Positions 29,084 through 38,650 are shown, counted from the stretch's first letter. The stretch: DNA of 61,155 bases from an uncultured Tolumonas sp. (GCF_963676665.1 NZ_OY781387.1:42501-103655), one strand, 5' to 3'. Translations and numbers: made by a program. Notes: generated by a model from the sequence alone, not told the origin.

Positions 29084-29998
29084 TTACAGATCGTCGCGTT
29101 GCCACAGCCAGGCGGCACCACGCACACCGCTGGAATCACCGTGCAGGGCTTTACGTACTGGGGTTTCACACTCACCACCGAAAGCATATTCCTTCATCAA
29201 CCGTGGAATGTTGTCGTAGATGCGTTCTACGTTACTCATGCCACCGCCTAACACGATCACGTCCGGGTCCATCAAGTTGACGGCGTGTGCCAGTGCTTTG
29301 GCGAGACGGCGTTCGTAATCTTCAATCGCTTTGATCGCCGCGGCATCGCCCTCGGCCACCAGTGCCATGATTTCCGCGCCTTTGCGTTCGATACCGGTGT
29401 TGAATTTATAGCTGTTGGCAAAACCGGTACCCGATACATAGGTTTCAATACAACCTTGTTTGCCGCAATAACACGGTGTGACCTTCTGATAATTCCACTC
29501 TTCCTCGTCGATCCACGGTAGTGGGTTATGACCGAATTCACCGGCAATGCCGTTACCACCGGCATGCACGCGGCCATTGATGGCAATACCCGAACCACAC
29601 CCGGTACCGATGATGACGGCAAACACCACTTTACCGCCCGCACCGGCGCCATCGGTTGCTTCCGATACTGCCAGACAGTTGGCGTCATTGGCGATGCGCA
29701 CCGGACGTTCCAGCATGGCTTCCAGATCTTTATCCAACGGCTGGCCATTCAACCAGGTGGAGTTGGCGTTTTTCACTTTGCCGGTAAATGGCGAGATAGT
29801 GCCGGGAATGCCTAATCCGACCGAGCCTTTTTTGCCGGTGGCGGCTTCAGCATCCAGCACCAGACCGGTTATAGCATTAAGTGTCTGCTGATAATCATGG
29901 CGCGGCGTTGGCACTCGTTTCCGGAACAACTCACCACCCTCGTTATCCAGCGCGATGACTTCAATCTTGGTTCCACCTAAATCAATTCCGATGCGCAC
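29084..29998 (-). CDS. mak: ROK-family fructokinase / mannokinase Mak
   Basis: Mak phosphorylates fructose (and mannose or related hexoses) at C6. The 304-residue protein is near identical in layout to E. coli Mak (YajF): [17 protein letters not shown] for phosphate binding, [32 protein letters not shown], the zinc-binding [11 protein letters not shown] and [13 protein letters not shown], ending [13 protein letters not shown]. The start codon is GTG at 29998 with gaggaa 8 nt upstream. It is convergent with malT and divergent from the response regulator. Whether it takes free sugar from maltodextrin breakdown or from the neighbouring lyxose/mannose-type cluster is unknown. Confidence 0.92.
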   Translation of the reverse strand: MRIGIDLGGTKIEVIALDNEGGELFRKRVPTPRHDYQQTLNAITGLVLDAEAATGKKGSVGLGIPGTISPFTGKVKNANSTWLNGQPLDKDLEAMLERPVRIANDANCLAVSEATDGAGAGGKVVFAVIIGTGCGSGIAINGRVHAGGNGIAGEFGHNPLPWIDEEEWNYQKVTPCYCGKQGCIETYVSGTGFANSYKFNTGIERKGAEIMALVAEGDAAAIKAIEDYERRLAKALAHAVNLMDPDVIVLGGGMSNVERIYDNIPRLMKEYAFGGECETPVRKALHGDSSGVRGAAWLWQRDDL

Positions 29999-30127
29999 GT
30001 TTTGTTTCCTCTTATTGTTTGGTATAGCTGAAGTAAGTCAGCTCACAGTTCATTGTTTGTTCTCTGGTTTTGACGTCACAAATGACTACAATTTGATTTA
30101 TCTCTAAAAATAAGCACGGACCCCATA

Positions 30128-30868
30128 ATGAAAAACAAGATCCTGGTCGTGGACGATGACGTCGCAATCTGCGAATTGCTGACCGATGTCCTCTGCGAAC
30201 ATGTGTTCGATGTTCGAACCTGTCACTTAGCGCAATCAGCACTGCAGACGTTACAGCAGGAACCTGATATTGCGCTGGTACTGCTGGATCTCATGCTGCC
30301 TGACATGAGTGGTCTGTTATTGTTACAACAAATCCGCCTGCAATTCCCCGATCTACCCGTCATTATGCTGACTGGTTTGGCCACGGAATCCGACATGATC
30401 GTGGGCCTGGAAATGGGTGCTGATGACTACATTGCCAAACCTTTTGTACCGCGGATTGTCGTGGCGCGCGCGAAAGCGGTATTGCGCCGCACTCCGGCCG
30501 GTGAAGCACCGCAACGCCGAACCATGGTGCCGATCAGTGGCCCCGGTTACCGTTTCGACGGCTGGTTGCTCAACACCCATACCGGTCGCTTGCACACGCC
30601 CGACGGCGACGACATTGAGCTGACGCAGGGCGAATATTCGTTGCTGACGGTGCTGCTGAAAAACTCGCGTAAAGTGCTGACCCGCGATCAACTGCTGGAG
30701 ATGACGCACAGCGATGCGCTGGATGTGTTTGACCGCACCATCGATGTGTTGATCATGCGCCTGCGTCGGAAAATCGAACCCAACCCGAAACAGCCGGAAT
30801 ACATTCGCACCATCCGTGGTGCGGGCTATGTCATGTCGCGCGAAGTGACCGTCGTTCATAAAGCCTGA
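30128..30868 (+). CDS. OmpR-family response regulator, likely partner of the hybrid kinase at 38716
   Basis: The 246-residue protein has an N-terminal receiver domain (acidic pocket Asp10/Asp11, phospho-acceptor Asp54 in LLDLMLP, Thr82, Lys104 in YIAKPF) and a C-terminal winged helix (about 140-240: LTQGEYSLLTVLLKNSRKVLTRDQLLE, FDRTIDVLIMRLRRKI, IRTIRGAGYVM). It resembles TorR/OmpR regulators that bind DNA tandemly. No kinase gene adjoins it. Its last 13 nt overlap tail to tail the last gene of the sugar operon, and the only histidine kinase nearby lies at the other end of that operon. This suggests a split two-component pair controlling the operon. Confidence 0.88.
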   Translation: MKNKILVVDDDVAICELLTDVLCEHVFDVRTCHLAQSALQTLQQEPDIALVLLDLMLPDMSGLLLLQQIRLQFPDLPVIMLTGLATESDMIVGLEMGADDYIAKPFVPRIVVARAKAVLRRTPAGEAPQRRTMVPISGPGYRFDGWLLNTHTGRLHTPDGDDIELTQGEYSLLTVLLKNSRKVLTRDQLLEMTHSDALDVFDRTIDVLIMRLRRKIEPNPKQPEYIRTIRGAGYVMSREVTVVHKA

Positions 30869-31893
30869 TCACCTCCGTTACCATTTGCCTGTTGTGCAAT
30901 AAACGCCTGTAACTCAGTCAGCGGCGCCGCGCCATCAATGGCGTTGGTGCTGCGCAGGTTAAACCGCGCACAGGCATTACCCAGTTGCAGCGTTTCGCGC
31001 AGGCTCCACTCCTGATGCAGGCCATATAACACGCCGGCACAGAATGCATCACCTGCGCCAACCGTGCCGGCAATCTCCTGCGGCTCGATCCAATACGACG
31101 GCGTAAACAGACTGTCGCCGTGACGACTTGCCGCCCACGCACCTTCCGGGCAATGGATCACCACCACGCGTTGTACGCCGTGTTGCAGCAGACTTTTCGC
31201 TGCATGCGGAATTTGGAGCAGATCGGGTTTGCCGTCGGCCATGCGTAGTGGTTGCCCGGTTAAGGTTGCGGCCTCTAATTCATTGATGATCAGGTAATCG
31301 ACATATGGCAACGTTGGTAACACCACACGTTTGGCGCGCGCTGGGTCATCGATAGAAACCAGATCCAGCGAGGTCAGATAGCCTTGTTGCTGTAACTGGT
31401 GGAACAAGCGGGCCGCGATAACACCGTATTCCTCATCGGCGGCTTCCAGTTGTTGCAGCAATAACAAATAAGCCAGATGCAAAATGCGGTGATGGCTGTG
31501 CAGCCCTGACAGCACGCGGCTGTCGAATGCGGCATTACTGCCATGGGCGTGGAAAAAGGTGCGTTGCCCGTTGCGTTGATTGGTCATCACCTGTGTCATG
31601 CTGGTCGGATGCGGTGCGGTTTGCAGCCAGCGACAATCAATATCATCGTCGTTGAGGCACTGGCGAATGAATTCGCCATCCAGATCATCACCGAGCAAGC
31701 CGGCGGCCGCGAGCGGCAGGCCGGTTTTCATCCGGGCCAGCGTGCGCAATACGTTAGGTACTGCGCCACCCGTAGCATTTTCCGTATGCAGAATGGTGGC
31801 CAGTCGCCCCTGTTCCGGCCAGTCATCAATCAGATGCACATGATCAACCAGCAGCGTGCCCACAGCGAGGATGCCACAGCGCGGGGCACTCAT
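30856..31893 (-). CDS. PfkB-family carbohydrate kinase
   Basis: The 345-residue protein is a ribokinase-fold sugar kinase: GTLLVDHVHLIDDWPEQG at the N-terminus, the glycine-rich TGGAVPNVLRTLARM, and the C-terminal anion-hole and catalytic base motif GTVGAGDAFCAGVLYG. The family phosphorylates sugars or sugar phosphates. The specific substrate is not evident; a ketose (xylulose or fructose) or ketose phosphate would fit the neighbouring isomerase and aldolase. Its ATG shares one base with the aldolase stop (TGATG), so it is co-translated as the last gene of the operon. Confidence 0.85.
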   Translation of the reverse strand: MSAPRCGILAVGTLLVDHVHLIDDWPEQGRLATILHTENATGGAVPNVLRTLARMKTGLPLAAAGLLGDDLDGEFIRQCLNDDDIDCRWLQTAPHPTSMTQVMTNQRNGQRTFFHAHGSNAAFDSRVLSGLHSHHRILHLAYLLLLQQLEAADEEYGVIAARLFHQLQQQGYLTSLDLVSIDDPARAKRVVLPTLPYVDYLIINELEAATLTGQPLRMADGKPDLLQIPHAAKSLLQHGVQRVVVIHCPEGAWAASRHGDSLFTPSYWIEPQEIAGTVGAGDAFCAGVLYGLHQEWSLRETLQLGNACARFNLRSTNAIDGAAPLTELQAFIAQQANGNGGDQAL

Positions 31894-32753
31894 CAGGCTT
31901 TACCTGCGCTGCCAAAGATCTGCATCTGTTCTTCTACCGTGCTTTGGATGGCCGTTTCAATGCCCATTAGCATGTGCGCCAGTTCATCGTAGGCGGTTTC
32001 ACGATGTTGCATCGCTTGCTCAACGGCGACCAGTGCATTTTGTGACATGCCGGTGTAGAAGTTGATTTTATGGATACCCAGCGAAATGGCTTTGCGGAAA
32101 TCCGCATCACTGATGCCAGAGCCACCGTGCAGCACCAGTGGTAAACCGGTTTGTTCCTGAATGGCTTGCAGGCGCGGAAAATCGAGTTTGGGTTCGCCGC
32201 GATATTTGCCGTGCGCATTACCAATGGCGACCGCCAGCGCATCGATGCAGGTGCGGGTGACAAAGTCTGTTGCTTTGCTCGGGTCGGTAAATTTACTGCT
32301 GTCGCACGAGCCATACAGTGAGCCACCTTCATCACCACCGACTGCGCCAAGTTCCGCTTCCACCGAAATGCCGAGCGCATGGCACATCTTCACCACTTCG
32401 GCAGTCTGGCGAATATTTTCTTCGTAACTTAAACCCGAACCATCAAACATCACCGAGGTAAAACCCAGACGAATGGCTTTCATTACTGCATCAAAACTGG
32501 TGCCATGATCGAGATTCAGCACTACCGGAATATCGTGTAAGGCGGCTTCCGCTTTGATGGCGGCACAGATGGCATCCAGCGACACATATTTAAAATGCAC
32601 TTCGGCGATATTGATGATGAATGGCGAACGTTGTGCTTCGGCGGCGGCAAACAGCGCGCGCAGGAAATGGGTATCCAGCACATTAAACGCACCTAAAGCA
32701 TAACCATGCTCACGGGCATGTGATAAACCCTGAGCGAGAGAAATCAGCGACAT
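31893..32753 (-). CDS. Class II (zinc) ketose-bisphosphate-type aldolase
   Basis: The 286-residue protein matches class II fructose/tagatose-bisphosphate aldolases. Zinc and substrate residues are visible in VVLNLDHGTSFD, SVEAELGAVGGDE, AIGNAHGKYRG, LVLHGGSGI and the phosphate-binding GIHKINFYTG. These enzymes cleave ketose 1-phosphates or 1,6-bisphosphates to dihydroxyacetone phosphate and an aldehyde. The start has taggag 8 nt upstream. It lies 11 nt after the isomerase and overlaps the PfkB kinase gene, suggesting kinase and aldolase act in sequence. Whether the substrate is a hexulose bisphosphate or a pentulose 1-phosphate cannot be told. Confidence 0.88.
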   Translation of the reverse strand: MSLISLAQGLSHAREHGYALGAFNVLDTHFLRALFAAAEAQRSPFIINIAEVHFKYVSLDAICAAIKAEAALHDIPVVLNLDHGTSFDAVMKAIRLGFTSVMFDGSGLSYEENIRQTAEVVKMCHALGISVEAELGAVGGDEGGSLYGSCDSSKFTDPSKATDFVTRTCIDALAVAIGNAHGKYRGEPKLDFPRLQAIQEQTGLPLVLHGGSGISDADFRKAISLGIHKINFYTGMSQNALVAVEQAMQHRETAYDELAHMLMGIETAIQSTVEEQMQIFGSAGKA

Positions 32754-32764
32754 AACGATGGCTC

Positions 32765-33454
32765 CTATAGCGGTAGGAAACGGGCATATTCGTTACACAA
32801 AATGTGCAACGGCGATTCGTCTTCTTCAATTTCACTGAAACGGGATTGTGGCTGCAGGAACCGGTTATCACACCGATCATCATTCACCATAGAAACTTCA
32901 CCCAAGATCACCGGGCCAAAACCGGGTTCGGCCCAGAATGAGTGATAGAGACCTTGTGTTAACGTGATGCTTTGCCCCGCAGTTAAGCGCAGACGACTGC
33001 CGGCTTTATGCCGTTGGCGTTCGCCGTCGAGCACGACTTCCACATCGGTGATGTCACACTGTTCATCCGCGGTGCGGTTATACAGCTCAATGATCATATT
33101 ACCGCCACCACGATGGATGATGTCTTCCATCTTGTACCAGTGAAAATGGCAGGGCGTAACCTGGCCTTCGCGGCTGATCATGATTTTTTCAGCATACGGT
33201 TTCGGGTAGGGTTTACCGCCGACAGAGCCGTTACGCAGGGTGAACAGCGTCAGACCGGTCGAGGTAAAATCATTACTGCCCATGTCGGTGACATCCCAGC
33301 CAAGTTGCAGGTCGAACACTTCCTGAAAACGGTTAAGATCGTGTTGGGCCCATTCGTTGGGCGTGAAATGAGCAAACGGCGGCAGCGCGATCTGGTGTTT
33401 GGCAAACAGAGCCTGGCTGTCGGCTAAGATTTCATTGAGCTGTGAACGACGCAT
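32765..33454 (-). CDS. D-lyxose ketol-isomerase (cupin fold)
   Basis: The 229-residue protein closely resembles, from memory, the cupin sugar isomerase of E. coli O157:H7 (Z5688), which interconverts D-lyxose and D-xylulose and also D-mannose and D-fructose. Shared features are EVFDLQLGWDVTDMG, GLTLFTLRNGS, YAEKIM, HFHWYKMEDIIHRGGGN, LYHSFWAE and the NDDRCDNRFLQP tail. Predicted metal ligands are His103, His105, Glu110 and His171. The ATG directly follows the xylB stop, with aggagg inside the end of xylB. This gene is the best clue to the operon's substrate. Confidence 0.9.
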   Translation of the reverse strand: MRRSQLNEILADSQALFAKHQIALPPFAHFTPNEWAQHDLNRFQEVFDLQLGWDVTDMGSNDFTSTGLTLFTLRNGSVGGKPYPKPYAEKIMISREGQVTPCHFHWYKMEDIIHRGGGNMIIELYNRTADEQCDITDVEVVLDGERQRHKAGSRLRLTAGQSITLTQGLYHSFWAEPGFGPVILGEVSMVNDDRCDNRFLQPQSRFSEIEEDESPLHILCNEYARFLPL

Positions 33455-34900
33455 TTACCCCTCCTGTTGGCACAACCAGCGCGTCAGCTGCTGGTAACGC
33501 TGATAGCGCGCCTGCAGATCGGGTTGTGATTGTGGTCGGATGATGGCGGTCGCAGGTACGACATGCGAAGTCAGATGTGATAAAGCTTCCGGTTCGATGG
33601 CCAAGCGGGCCAGCCGGGCGGCCCCAAAAGCGGCGCCGACATCGGCATAGGTTGGCACAATGATGCGGCATTGCGTGAGATCGGCAATCATCTGTAACCA
33701 GAATTGGCTACGCGCACCGCCGCCAGTGGCAATCATCTGATGCGGCGCGCAACCGGCTTGTTGCAGCGCCCGATAACCATCAGTCAGTGAAAATGCGACC
33801 CCTTCCAACACGGCGCGGGCTAAATGGCCACGTTGATGCGAATCGGCGAGACCAACGAATGCGCCGCGCAGACGTGGATTATTCCATGGCGTGCGTTCAC
33901 CATTCAGGAACGGGGCGAATAACACTTCGCCCGCCTCATGCTGTTCGGCTTCCTGTGCCAGTTGAGCTTCCGGTGTAGCGGTCAGTCGGGAAAACCAGCT
34001 TAAGGATGCGGCGGCACTCAAGGTCACCGCCATCTGGTGCCAGCGCTCGGGCAGGGCATGGCAGAAACTGTGCACCGCTTGCTGCGGGTTGGCGTAATAC
34101 TGATCAGAGGCGGAAAAAATAACGCCCGATGTGCCGAGCGAGACAAAACCATCACCCGCCTTAACAACGCCAAGGCCAATGGCGCTGGCGGCGTTATCCC
34201 CGGCACCGGCAATCAGTGGTGTGTTGCGTGGTACACCCCAGTCATCGGCTAAGACATCGTATAACGTGCCGGTTACCTGATTACCTTCGTACAAATCCGG
34301 CATCTGGCTGATGGTGAGATTACAAGCTACCAGCAGCTCTTCGCTCCACTGGCGGCGCGCGGTATCCAGCCATAAGGTGCCGGCACTGTCGGCCATATCA
34401 CTGGCAAAGTCGCCGCTCATGCGATAACGCAGGTAATCTTTGGGTAGCAGCACATGCGCGATACGGGCAAAAATATCCGGCTCGTGACGTTGTACCCACA
34501 GCAGTTTGGGCGCGGTAAAACCGGCCATCACGCGGTTACCGGTGATGCCGATGAAATCAGCGCGTTGTTCCAGCCAGCGGCATTCTGCGGTGCTGCGGCC
34601 ATCATTCCATAAAATGCAGGGGCGCAGGATCTGGCCTTGATCATCTAACAGGGTGGCGCCGTGCATCTGGCCACTGAAACCAATGCCTTTTATCTGACGC
34701 AGCGCGGTGGGTTGGCGGGTTTTGAGTTGTTGCATGGCTTGTTGCAGCGCCTGCCACCAGTCGTGCGGATTTTGCTCGCTGAAATCGGGCTGCAGGTGTT
34801 GTACCGTCAGTGGCATGCTCACACTGTCGATGATGTGTTCGTCGGTATCCAGCAAAATGACTTTCAGGCTGGAAGTACCTAAATCAATACCCAGGTACAT
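33455..34900 (-). CDS. xylB: Xylulokinase (FGGY family)
   Basis: XylB phosphorylates D-xylulose to D-xylulose 5-phosphate. The 481-residue protein (E. coli XylB 484) has MYLGIDLGTSSLKVILLD, GFSGQMHGATLLD, LWNDGRSTAECRWLE, GFTAPKLLWVQRHEP, LLPKDYLRYRMSGDFASDMADSAGT, GAGDNAASAIG with the catalytic Asp, and TGGGARSQFWLQMIADL. The match to enteric XylB is strong, which fits the adjacent lyxose isomerase producing xylulose. No xylose isomerase (xylA) or xylR is in the window. gggag lies 8 nt before the ATG. A terminator-like hairpin separates it from the binding-protein gene upstream. Confidence 0.92.
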   Translation of the reverse strand: MYLGIDLGTSSLKVILLDTDEHIIDSVSMPLTVQHLQPDFSEQNPHDWWQALQQAMQQLKTRQPTALRQIKGIGFSGQMHGATLLDDQGQILRPCILWNDGRSTAECRWLEQRADFIGITGNRVMAGFTAPKLLWVQRHEPDIFARIAHVLLPKDYLRYRMSGDFASDMADSAGTLWLDTARRQWSEELLVACNLTISQMPDLYEGNQVTGTLYDVLADDWGVPRNTPLIAGAGDNAASAIGLGVVKAGDGFVSLGTSGVIFSASDQYYANPQQAVHSFCHALPERWHQMAVTLSAAASLSWFSRLTATPEAQLAQEAEQHEAGEVLFAPFLNGERTPWNNPRLRGAFVGLADSHQRGHLARAVLEGVAFSLTDGYRALQQAGCAPHQMIATGGGARSQFWLQMIADLTQCRIIVPTYADVGAAFGAARLARLAIEPEALSHLTSHVVPATAIIRPQSQPDLQARYQRYQQLTRWLCQQEG

Positions 34901-34969
34901 AAATCGGCTCCCGGAACGTTGCCAGTCTGGTTAGCGTTCAAGGTTAAATTGAGCGCTGACCACAGTGGC

Positions 34970-34993
34970 AAAAACGCCGCCTTGCGGCGGCGT
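34970..34993 (-). terminator. Intra-operon terminator/attenuator hairpin
   Basis: On the minus strand acgccgcc-gcaa-ggcggcgt is a perfect 8-bp GC-rich stem with a GCAA tetraloop, followed by five T. It stands 15 nt after the binding-protein stop and about 70 nt before xylB. It should reduce transcription of the catabolic genes relative to the transporter genes. Confidence 0.75.
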
Positions 34994-35008
34994 GTCATAC
35001 GGGATGAA

Positions 35009-35950
35009 CTATTTAACTGTCCAGCCTTTGTAATCCTTCACGTTGTTGCGGTCGATCAGGGTTACTGGGATCAGCACTGGTTCTTTTGGTGCTGGTTTGC
35101 CTTGCAGAATGTCATAACCAATTTCTACTGCTTTAGATGCCATGACTTGTGGATCTTGTGCTGGAGTAGAAACGAACAGGTTGTCAGTACGTTTCAGCGC
35201 TACTTCTGCATCAGGTGAACCGTCTACACCAACGATGAAGAACTCTTTACGTTGCGCCTGTTTGGCTGCCAGATCCGCACCGATACCGGTAGGGTCATTG
35301 ATAGCGAATACCGCATCAATTTTTGGATAAGCAGCCAGCAGAGAAGTCATGACTTCTAAGCCACCTTCACGGCTACCTTTACCGTTTTGGTTAGAAGACA
35401 GTACTTTGATGTCTTTGTATTTTTTGAAGGTGTTCATACAGCCATCAACACGGTTGGTTACCGCAGATACTGGTGGGCCGTTGATGATCACCACGTCACC
35501 GCGACCTTGCAGTTTGTCAGCAATGTATTGGCAACCCAGTTCACCCGCTTGGGTATTGTTTGAAGTCACAGTGGCATCAGCACCTTCTGCTGCTACGTCA
35601 ACCGCTACCACCACGATGCCGGCTTTCTGGGCACGTTTTACTGCAGGGGCGATACCTTTTGAGTCAGCCGCGTTCAGTACGATCATATCCACGCCAGCAG
35701 CGATGAAGTTATCGATCTGAGTCACTTGTTGACCTAAGTCATAACCACTGGAGACCAGTGTTACTTTGACGTCTTTACCTGCCAGTTGGCGGGCTTTCAT
35801 TTCCGCACCCTTGGTGATCTGTACGAAGAATGGGTTCGCCAGGTCGCCAACGGTAACACCGATAGATTTCAGGTCTTTGGCCTGAGCCAGCGGTGCGGTG
35901 GTAATGACTGCTGCTGCGATCAGGGTGGACATCAGTTTGTTCAAACGCAT
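35009..35950 (-). CDS. Periplasmic sugar-binding protein (RbsB-like)
   Basis: The 313-residue precursor has signal peptide MRLNKLMSTLIAAAVITTAPLAQA, cleaved before KDLKSIGV. It is a type-I periplasmic binding protein: GVTVGDLANPFFVQITKGAEMKA, VTQIDNFIAAGVDMIVLNAADS, AVFAINDPTGIGADLAAKQA and VGVDGSPDAEVALKR. It feeds the adjacent RbsC/RbsA-type permease and ATPase. The ligand is inferred to be the pentose or hexose used by the downstream isomerase, not proved. Unusually for ABC operons it comes third, after ATPase and permease. cggag lies 10 nt upstream of the ATG. Confidence 0.9.
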   Translation of the reverse strand: MRLNKLMSTLIAAAVITTAPLAQAKDLKSIGVTVGDLANPFFVQITKGAEMKARQLAGKDVKVTLVSSGYDLGQQVTQIDNFIAAGVDMIVLNAADSKGIAPAVKRAQKAGIVVVAVDVAAEGADATVTSNNTQAGELGCQYIADKLQGRGDVVIINGPPVSAVTNRVDGCMNTFKKYKDIKVLSSNQNGKGSREGGLEVMTSLLAAYPKIDAVFAINDPTGIGADLAAKQAQRKEFFIVGVDGSPDAEVALKRTDNLFVSTPAQDPQVMASKAVEIGYDILQGKPAPKEPVLIPVTLIDRNNVKDYKGWTVK

Positions 35951-36021
35951 AGTTGTTGTACTCCGCCGTTATTGTTAGGGGGTGTTGCGTTGTTGGGCGC
36001 CGTTAGACGCCCATGTGTGTA

Positions 36022-37020
36022 TTAAGCGCCCGCATGTTTCCGGGTACGATATTTATCAATCAGAACTGCAATGATGATCACACAGCCTTTGATCACCAGC
36101 TGCCAGAAGTAAGAGACACCCATCAGCGTCATCCCGTTATTCATGGCGGCGATAATCAATGCGCCGATTAACGTGCCGGTGATACTACCAATACCACCAG
36201 ACAGACTGGTACCACCGAGCACTACCGCTGCGATAGCATCCAATTCGTAGCCAACACCTAAGTTGCCGTTGGCACTGTAGAGACGAGAGGCACTCATGAT
36301 CCCGCCCAATCCAGCCATTAAACCGCTCAGGGCATAGACGAAGGTCAGTACCATGCCGACCTTGATACCGGTCAGTCGTGCGGCGTTAGCATTACCACCT
36401 ACGGCGTACACATGCATACCCAGTGTGGTTTTGCGCAGAATGAACCAGCAGATAGCGATGACCACAAAACCGATCACCACTAACCATGGGATAGGGCCAA
36501 GATAGGAGTTTCCGATCCATTCAAAGCTGATGTTATTGTTAATGACGGTGGTACCATCAGCCAGCAGATAGGCCGCGCCCCTCAAAGCCGTATAGGTACC
36601 GAGTGTGGCAATAAACGGTGGCAGACCAATATAAGCCACCATCACACCATTCAGTGTACCCATCAGTAAACCGCCCATCAGTGCAACCGGAATCGACAGT
36701 AATCCGAGCTCTGGGCTCAGTGATGTCACCATCGCCATTACCGCAGTGGCCCCGAGAATCGAACCGACCGACAGGTCAATACCGCCGGTGATGATGACGA
36801 ACGTCATCCCCGCTGCCAGCACCGTATTGATCGACGACTGACGCACGATGTTCATGATGTTCGATTCAGTCGCAAAGTTTGGCGTCATCAAGCTGAAGCC
36901 AATAAAAATCAGGATCAGAACCGGTAAGATCCCGACCGACTGCATCACTTTATGTAGCGTGAATTTCTTTTCCGGGCTGGTAGCCGCGTTGGTATTGGGT
37001 GTGCTCATAGCGTTACTCAT
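36022..37020 (-). CDS. Sugar ABC importer permease (RbsC-like)
   Basis: The 332-residue protein has about eight to ten membrane segments and the RbsC family strings AAGMTFVIITGGIDLSVGSILGATAVMA, GLPPFIATLGTYTALRGAAYLLADG, AVGGNANAARLTGIKV and ELDAIAAVVLGGTSLSGGIGSITGTLIGALII. It forms the inner-membrane channel of the importer with the ATPase upstream. The N-terminus has two nearby ATG codons (37020 and 37008). It follows the ATPase gene by 13 nt. Confidence 0.92.
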   Translation of the reverse strand: MSNAMSTPNTNAATSPEKKFTLHKVMQSVGILPVLILIFIGFSLMTPNFATESNIMNIVRQSSINTVLAAGMTFVIITGGIDLSVGSILGATAVMAMVTSLSPELGLLSIPVALMGGLLMGTLNGVMVAYIGLPPFIATLGTYTALRGAAYLLADGTTVINNNISFEWIGNSYLGPIPWLVVIGFVVIAICWFILRKTTLGMHVYAVGGNANAARLTGIKVGMVLTFVYALSGLMAGLGGIMSASRLYSANGNLGVGYELDAIAAVVLGGTSLSGGIGSITGTLIGALIIAAMNNGMTLMGVSYFWQLVIKGCVIIIAVLIDKYRTRKHAGA

Positions 37021-37033
37021 TCCTGATTCTCTC

Positions 37034-38560
37034 TCATGCCACTTCCGCGCCAGCCATGTGGTGGGTCGCCCCGGTGGCCAGCTCCATGATGTTTTCTTGG
37101 GTGATCGCTTCGCCGTCTAACTCACCGACAATACTGCCGGCACGCATAACGAAAACGCGGTCGCTCATACCTACAATTTCTGGTAACTCACTGGAAATCA
37201 TCAGAATGGCAACACCTTTACGTGCCATGTCTGTCATCATTCGATAAATTTCACTTTTCGCACCTACGTCGACACCACGGGTTGGCTCATCCAGAATCAG
37301 TAGTTTTGGATGGATGGCGACCCAGCGGGAAATCAGACATTTCTGCTGGTTGCCACCGGAAAGACCGCCCACGGCGACTTGGCTGTGTGGCACGCGAATG
37401 TTCAGTGTCTTGATGGCGGTATCACTCAGTGCCCGGTTTTTTTGTTCGTTCAGTACACCGAATTTGCTGTCTCGCTCAATGGTGGCCATCACGATGTTGT
37501 CGTGTACCGTCATCTCCAGAAACAGACCCTGTTCTTTGCGGTTTTCGGTTAAAAAACCGATACCACAGTCGATGGCATCACGCGGATTGGTGATTTCCAG
37601 TGGTTTGCCTTTCAGCTTGATATTGCCGGAGGCAATTTTACGGGCACCAAAAATCAGCTGTGCTAACTCCGAGCGACCAGCACCAACCAGACCTGACAGG
37701 CCAACAATTTCACCCGCCCGCACATTCAAGGTGCCAGACAGCACTTTGTCATCATCGGTCAGGTCATTACATTCCAGTACCATGTCGCCTTTCGGAATAG
37801 CACGGTCTTTGTTGAACAGATCGTTCAGTGGCCGACCGACCATCATGCGCACCAGTTCGCTGGCGGAGAGTTCGCTGCGCATCAGGCTGCCGATATATTG
37901 ACCATCACGTAATACGCTGACGCGATCAGATAATTCATAGATTTCAGCCATACGGTGACTGATATAGATGATTGCCAATCCTTCACTGCGCAGTTTTTTG
38001 ATCAGCGCAAATAACATATCGGTTTCGCGGGAAGACAGCGCGGCAGTCGGTTCGTCCATGACCAGCACCCGACTGTTACGGTGCAGGGCGCGGGCAATTT
38101 CCACCTGCTGTTGTTCGGCAATACTCAGGCTGGATACTTTGGCGGAAGCTTTAAAACGCGCCGCCAGACGGGCCAGTACCAACTCGGTTTCTTCTTCCAT
38201 CTTCTGGCGGTTCACTATCCCGTTACGGGTGATTTCTGAACCGAGGAAAATGTTTTCCGCAACAGTCAGGTTAGGCGCCAGATTGATTTCCTGATAAATC
38301 AGGGTGATCCCGGCATTCAACGCGTCTTTCGGACCATTGATGGTGTAAGGCTGGCCGTCGATAGCAATTTCGCCAGCGGTTGCGGTGTAAGCACCCGCCA
38401 GAATTTTCATCAGTGTACTTTTACCGGCACCATTTTCCCCCATCAGGGAATGCACTTCGCCGGGATAGACCGTCAGGCTGACATCTTTCAGGGCGTAGAA
38501 CTGGCCGAAGCGTTTGGCGATGTTTCGCATCTCCAAAATGGGTTGTTTGTCGCTCATCAT
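37034..38560 (-). CDS. Sugar ABC importer ATPase with two nucleotide-binding domains (RbsA-like)
   Basis: The 508-residue protein has duplicated ATPase domains, as in RbsA/XylG/MglA. The first has [19 protein letters not shown] (Walker A), [14 protein letters not shown] and [15 protein letters not shown]. The second has a degenerate Walker A region ([17 protein letters not shown]), then [15 protein letters not shown] and [14 protein letters not shown]. The pattern of one canonical and one altered Walker A is usual for the family. It is the first gene of the seven-gene sugar operon, divergent from the hybrid kinase. A second ATG at 38557 is equally possible. Confidence 0.92.
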   Translation of the reverse strand: MMSDKQPILEMRNIAKRFGQFYALKDVSLTVYPGEVHSLMGENGAGKSTLMKILAGAYTATAGEIAIDGQPYTINGPKDALNAGITLIYQEINLAPNLTVAENIFLGSEITRNGIVNRQKMEEETELVLARLAARFKASAKVSSLSIAEQQQVEIARALHRNSRVLVMDEPTAALSSRETDMLFALIKKLRSEGLAIIYISHRMAEIYELSDRVSVLRDGQYIGSLMRSELSASELVRMMVGRPLNDLFNKDRAIPKGDMVLECNDLTDDDKVLSGTLNVRAGEIVGLSGLVGAGRSELAQLIFGARKIASGNIKLKGKPLEITNPRDAIDCGIGFLTENRKEQGLFLEMTVHDNIVMATIERDSKFGVLNEQKNRALSDTAIKTLNIRVPHSQVAVGGLSGGNQQKCLISRWVAIHPKLLILDEPTRGVDVGAKSEIYRMMTDMARKGVAILMISSELPEIVGMSDRVFVMRAGSIVGELDGEAITQENIMELATGATHHMAGAEVA

Positions 38561-38628
38561 CTGCCTCGTGGTGAAGTTTCATGGCAGCAGTAAAACACCG
38601 GTGTGTAAATGGCGTATGTTTTGTGTGA

Positions 38629-38650
38629 TTAACAATTGTCATAATGTTAA
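38629..38650. promoter_or_regulatory. Palindrome in the divergent operon/kinase promoter region
   Basis: ttaaca-N10-tgttaa is a perfect inverted repeat of 6-bp arms, centred about 80 bp upstream of both the ATPase and kinase starts. It may be an operator for the response regulator or another factor; only the symmetry and position support this. Confidence 0.35.

Noticed and set aside
30071-30078. Palindrome tgacgtca upstream of the response regulator
   Set aside because: An 8-bp palindrome can occur by chance and no second copy or clear promoter spacing supports a site.
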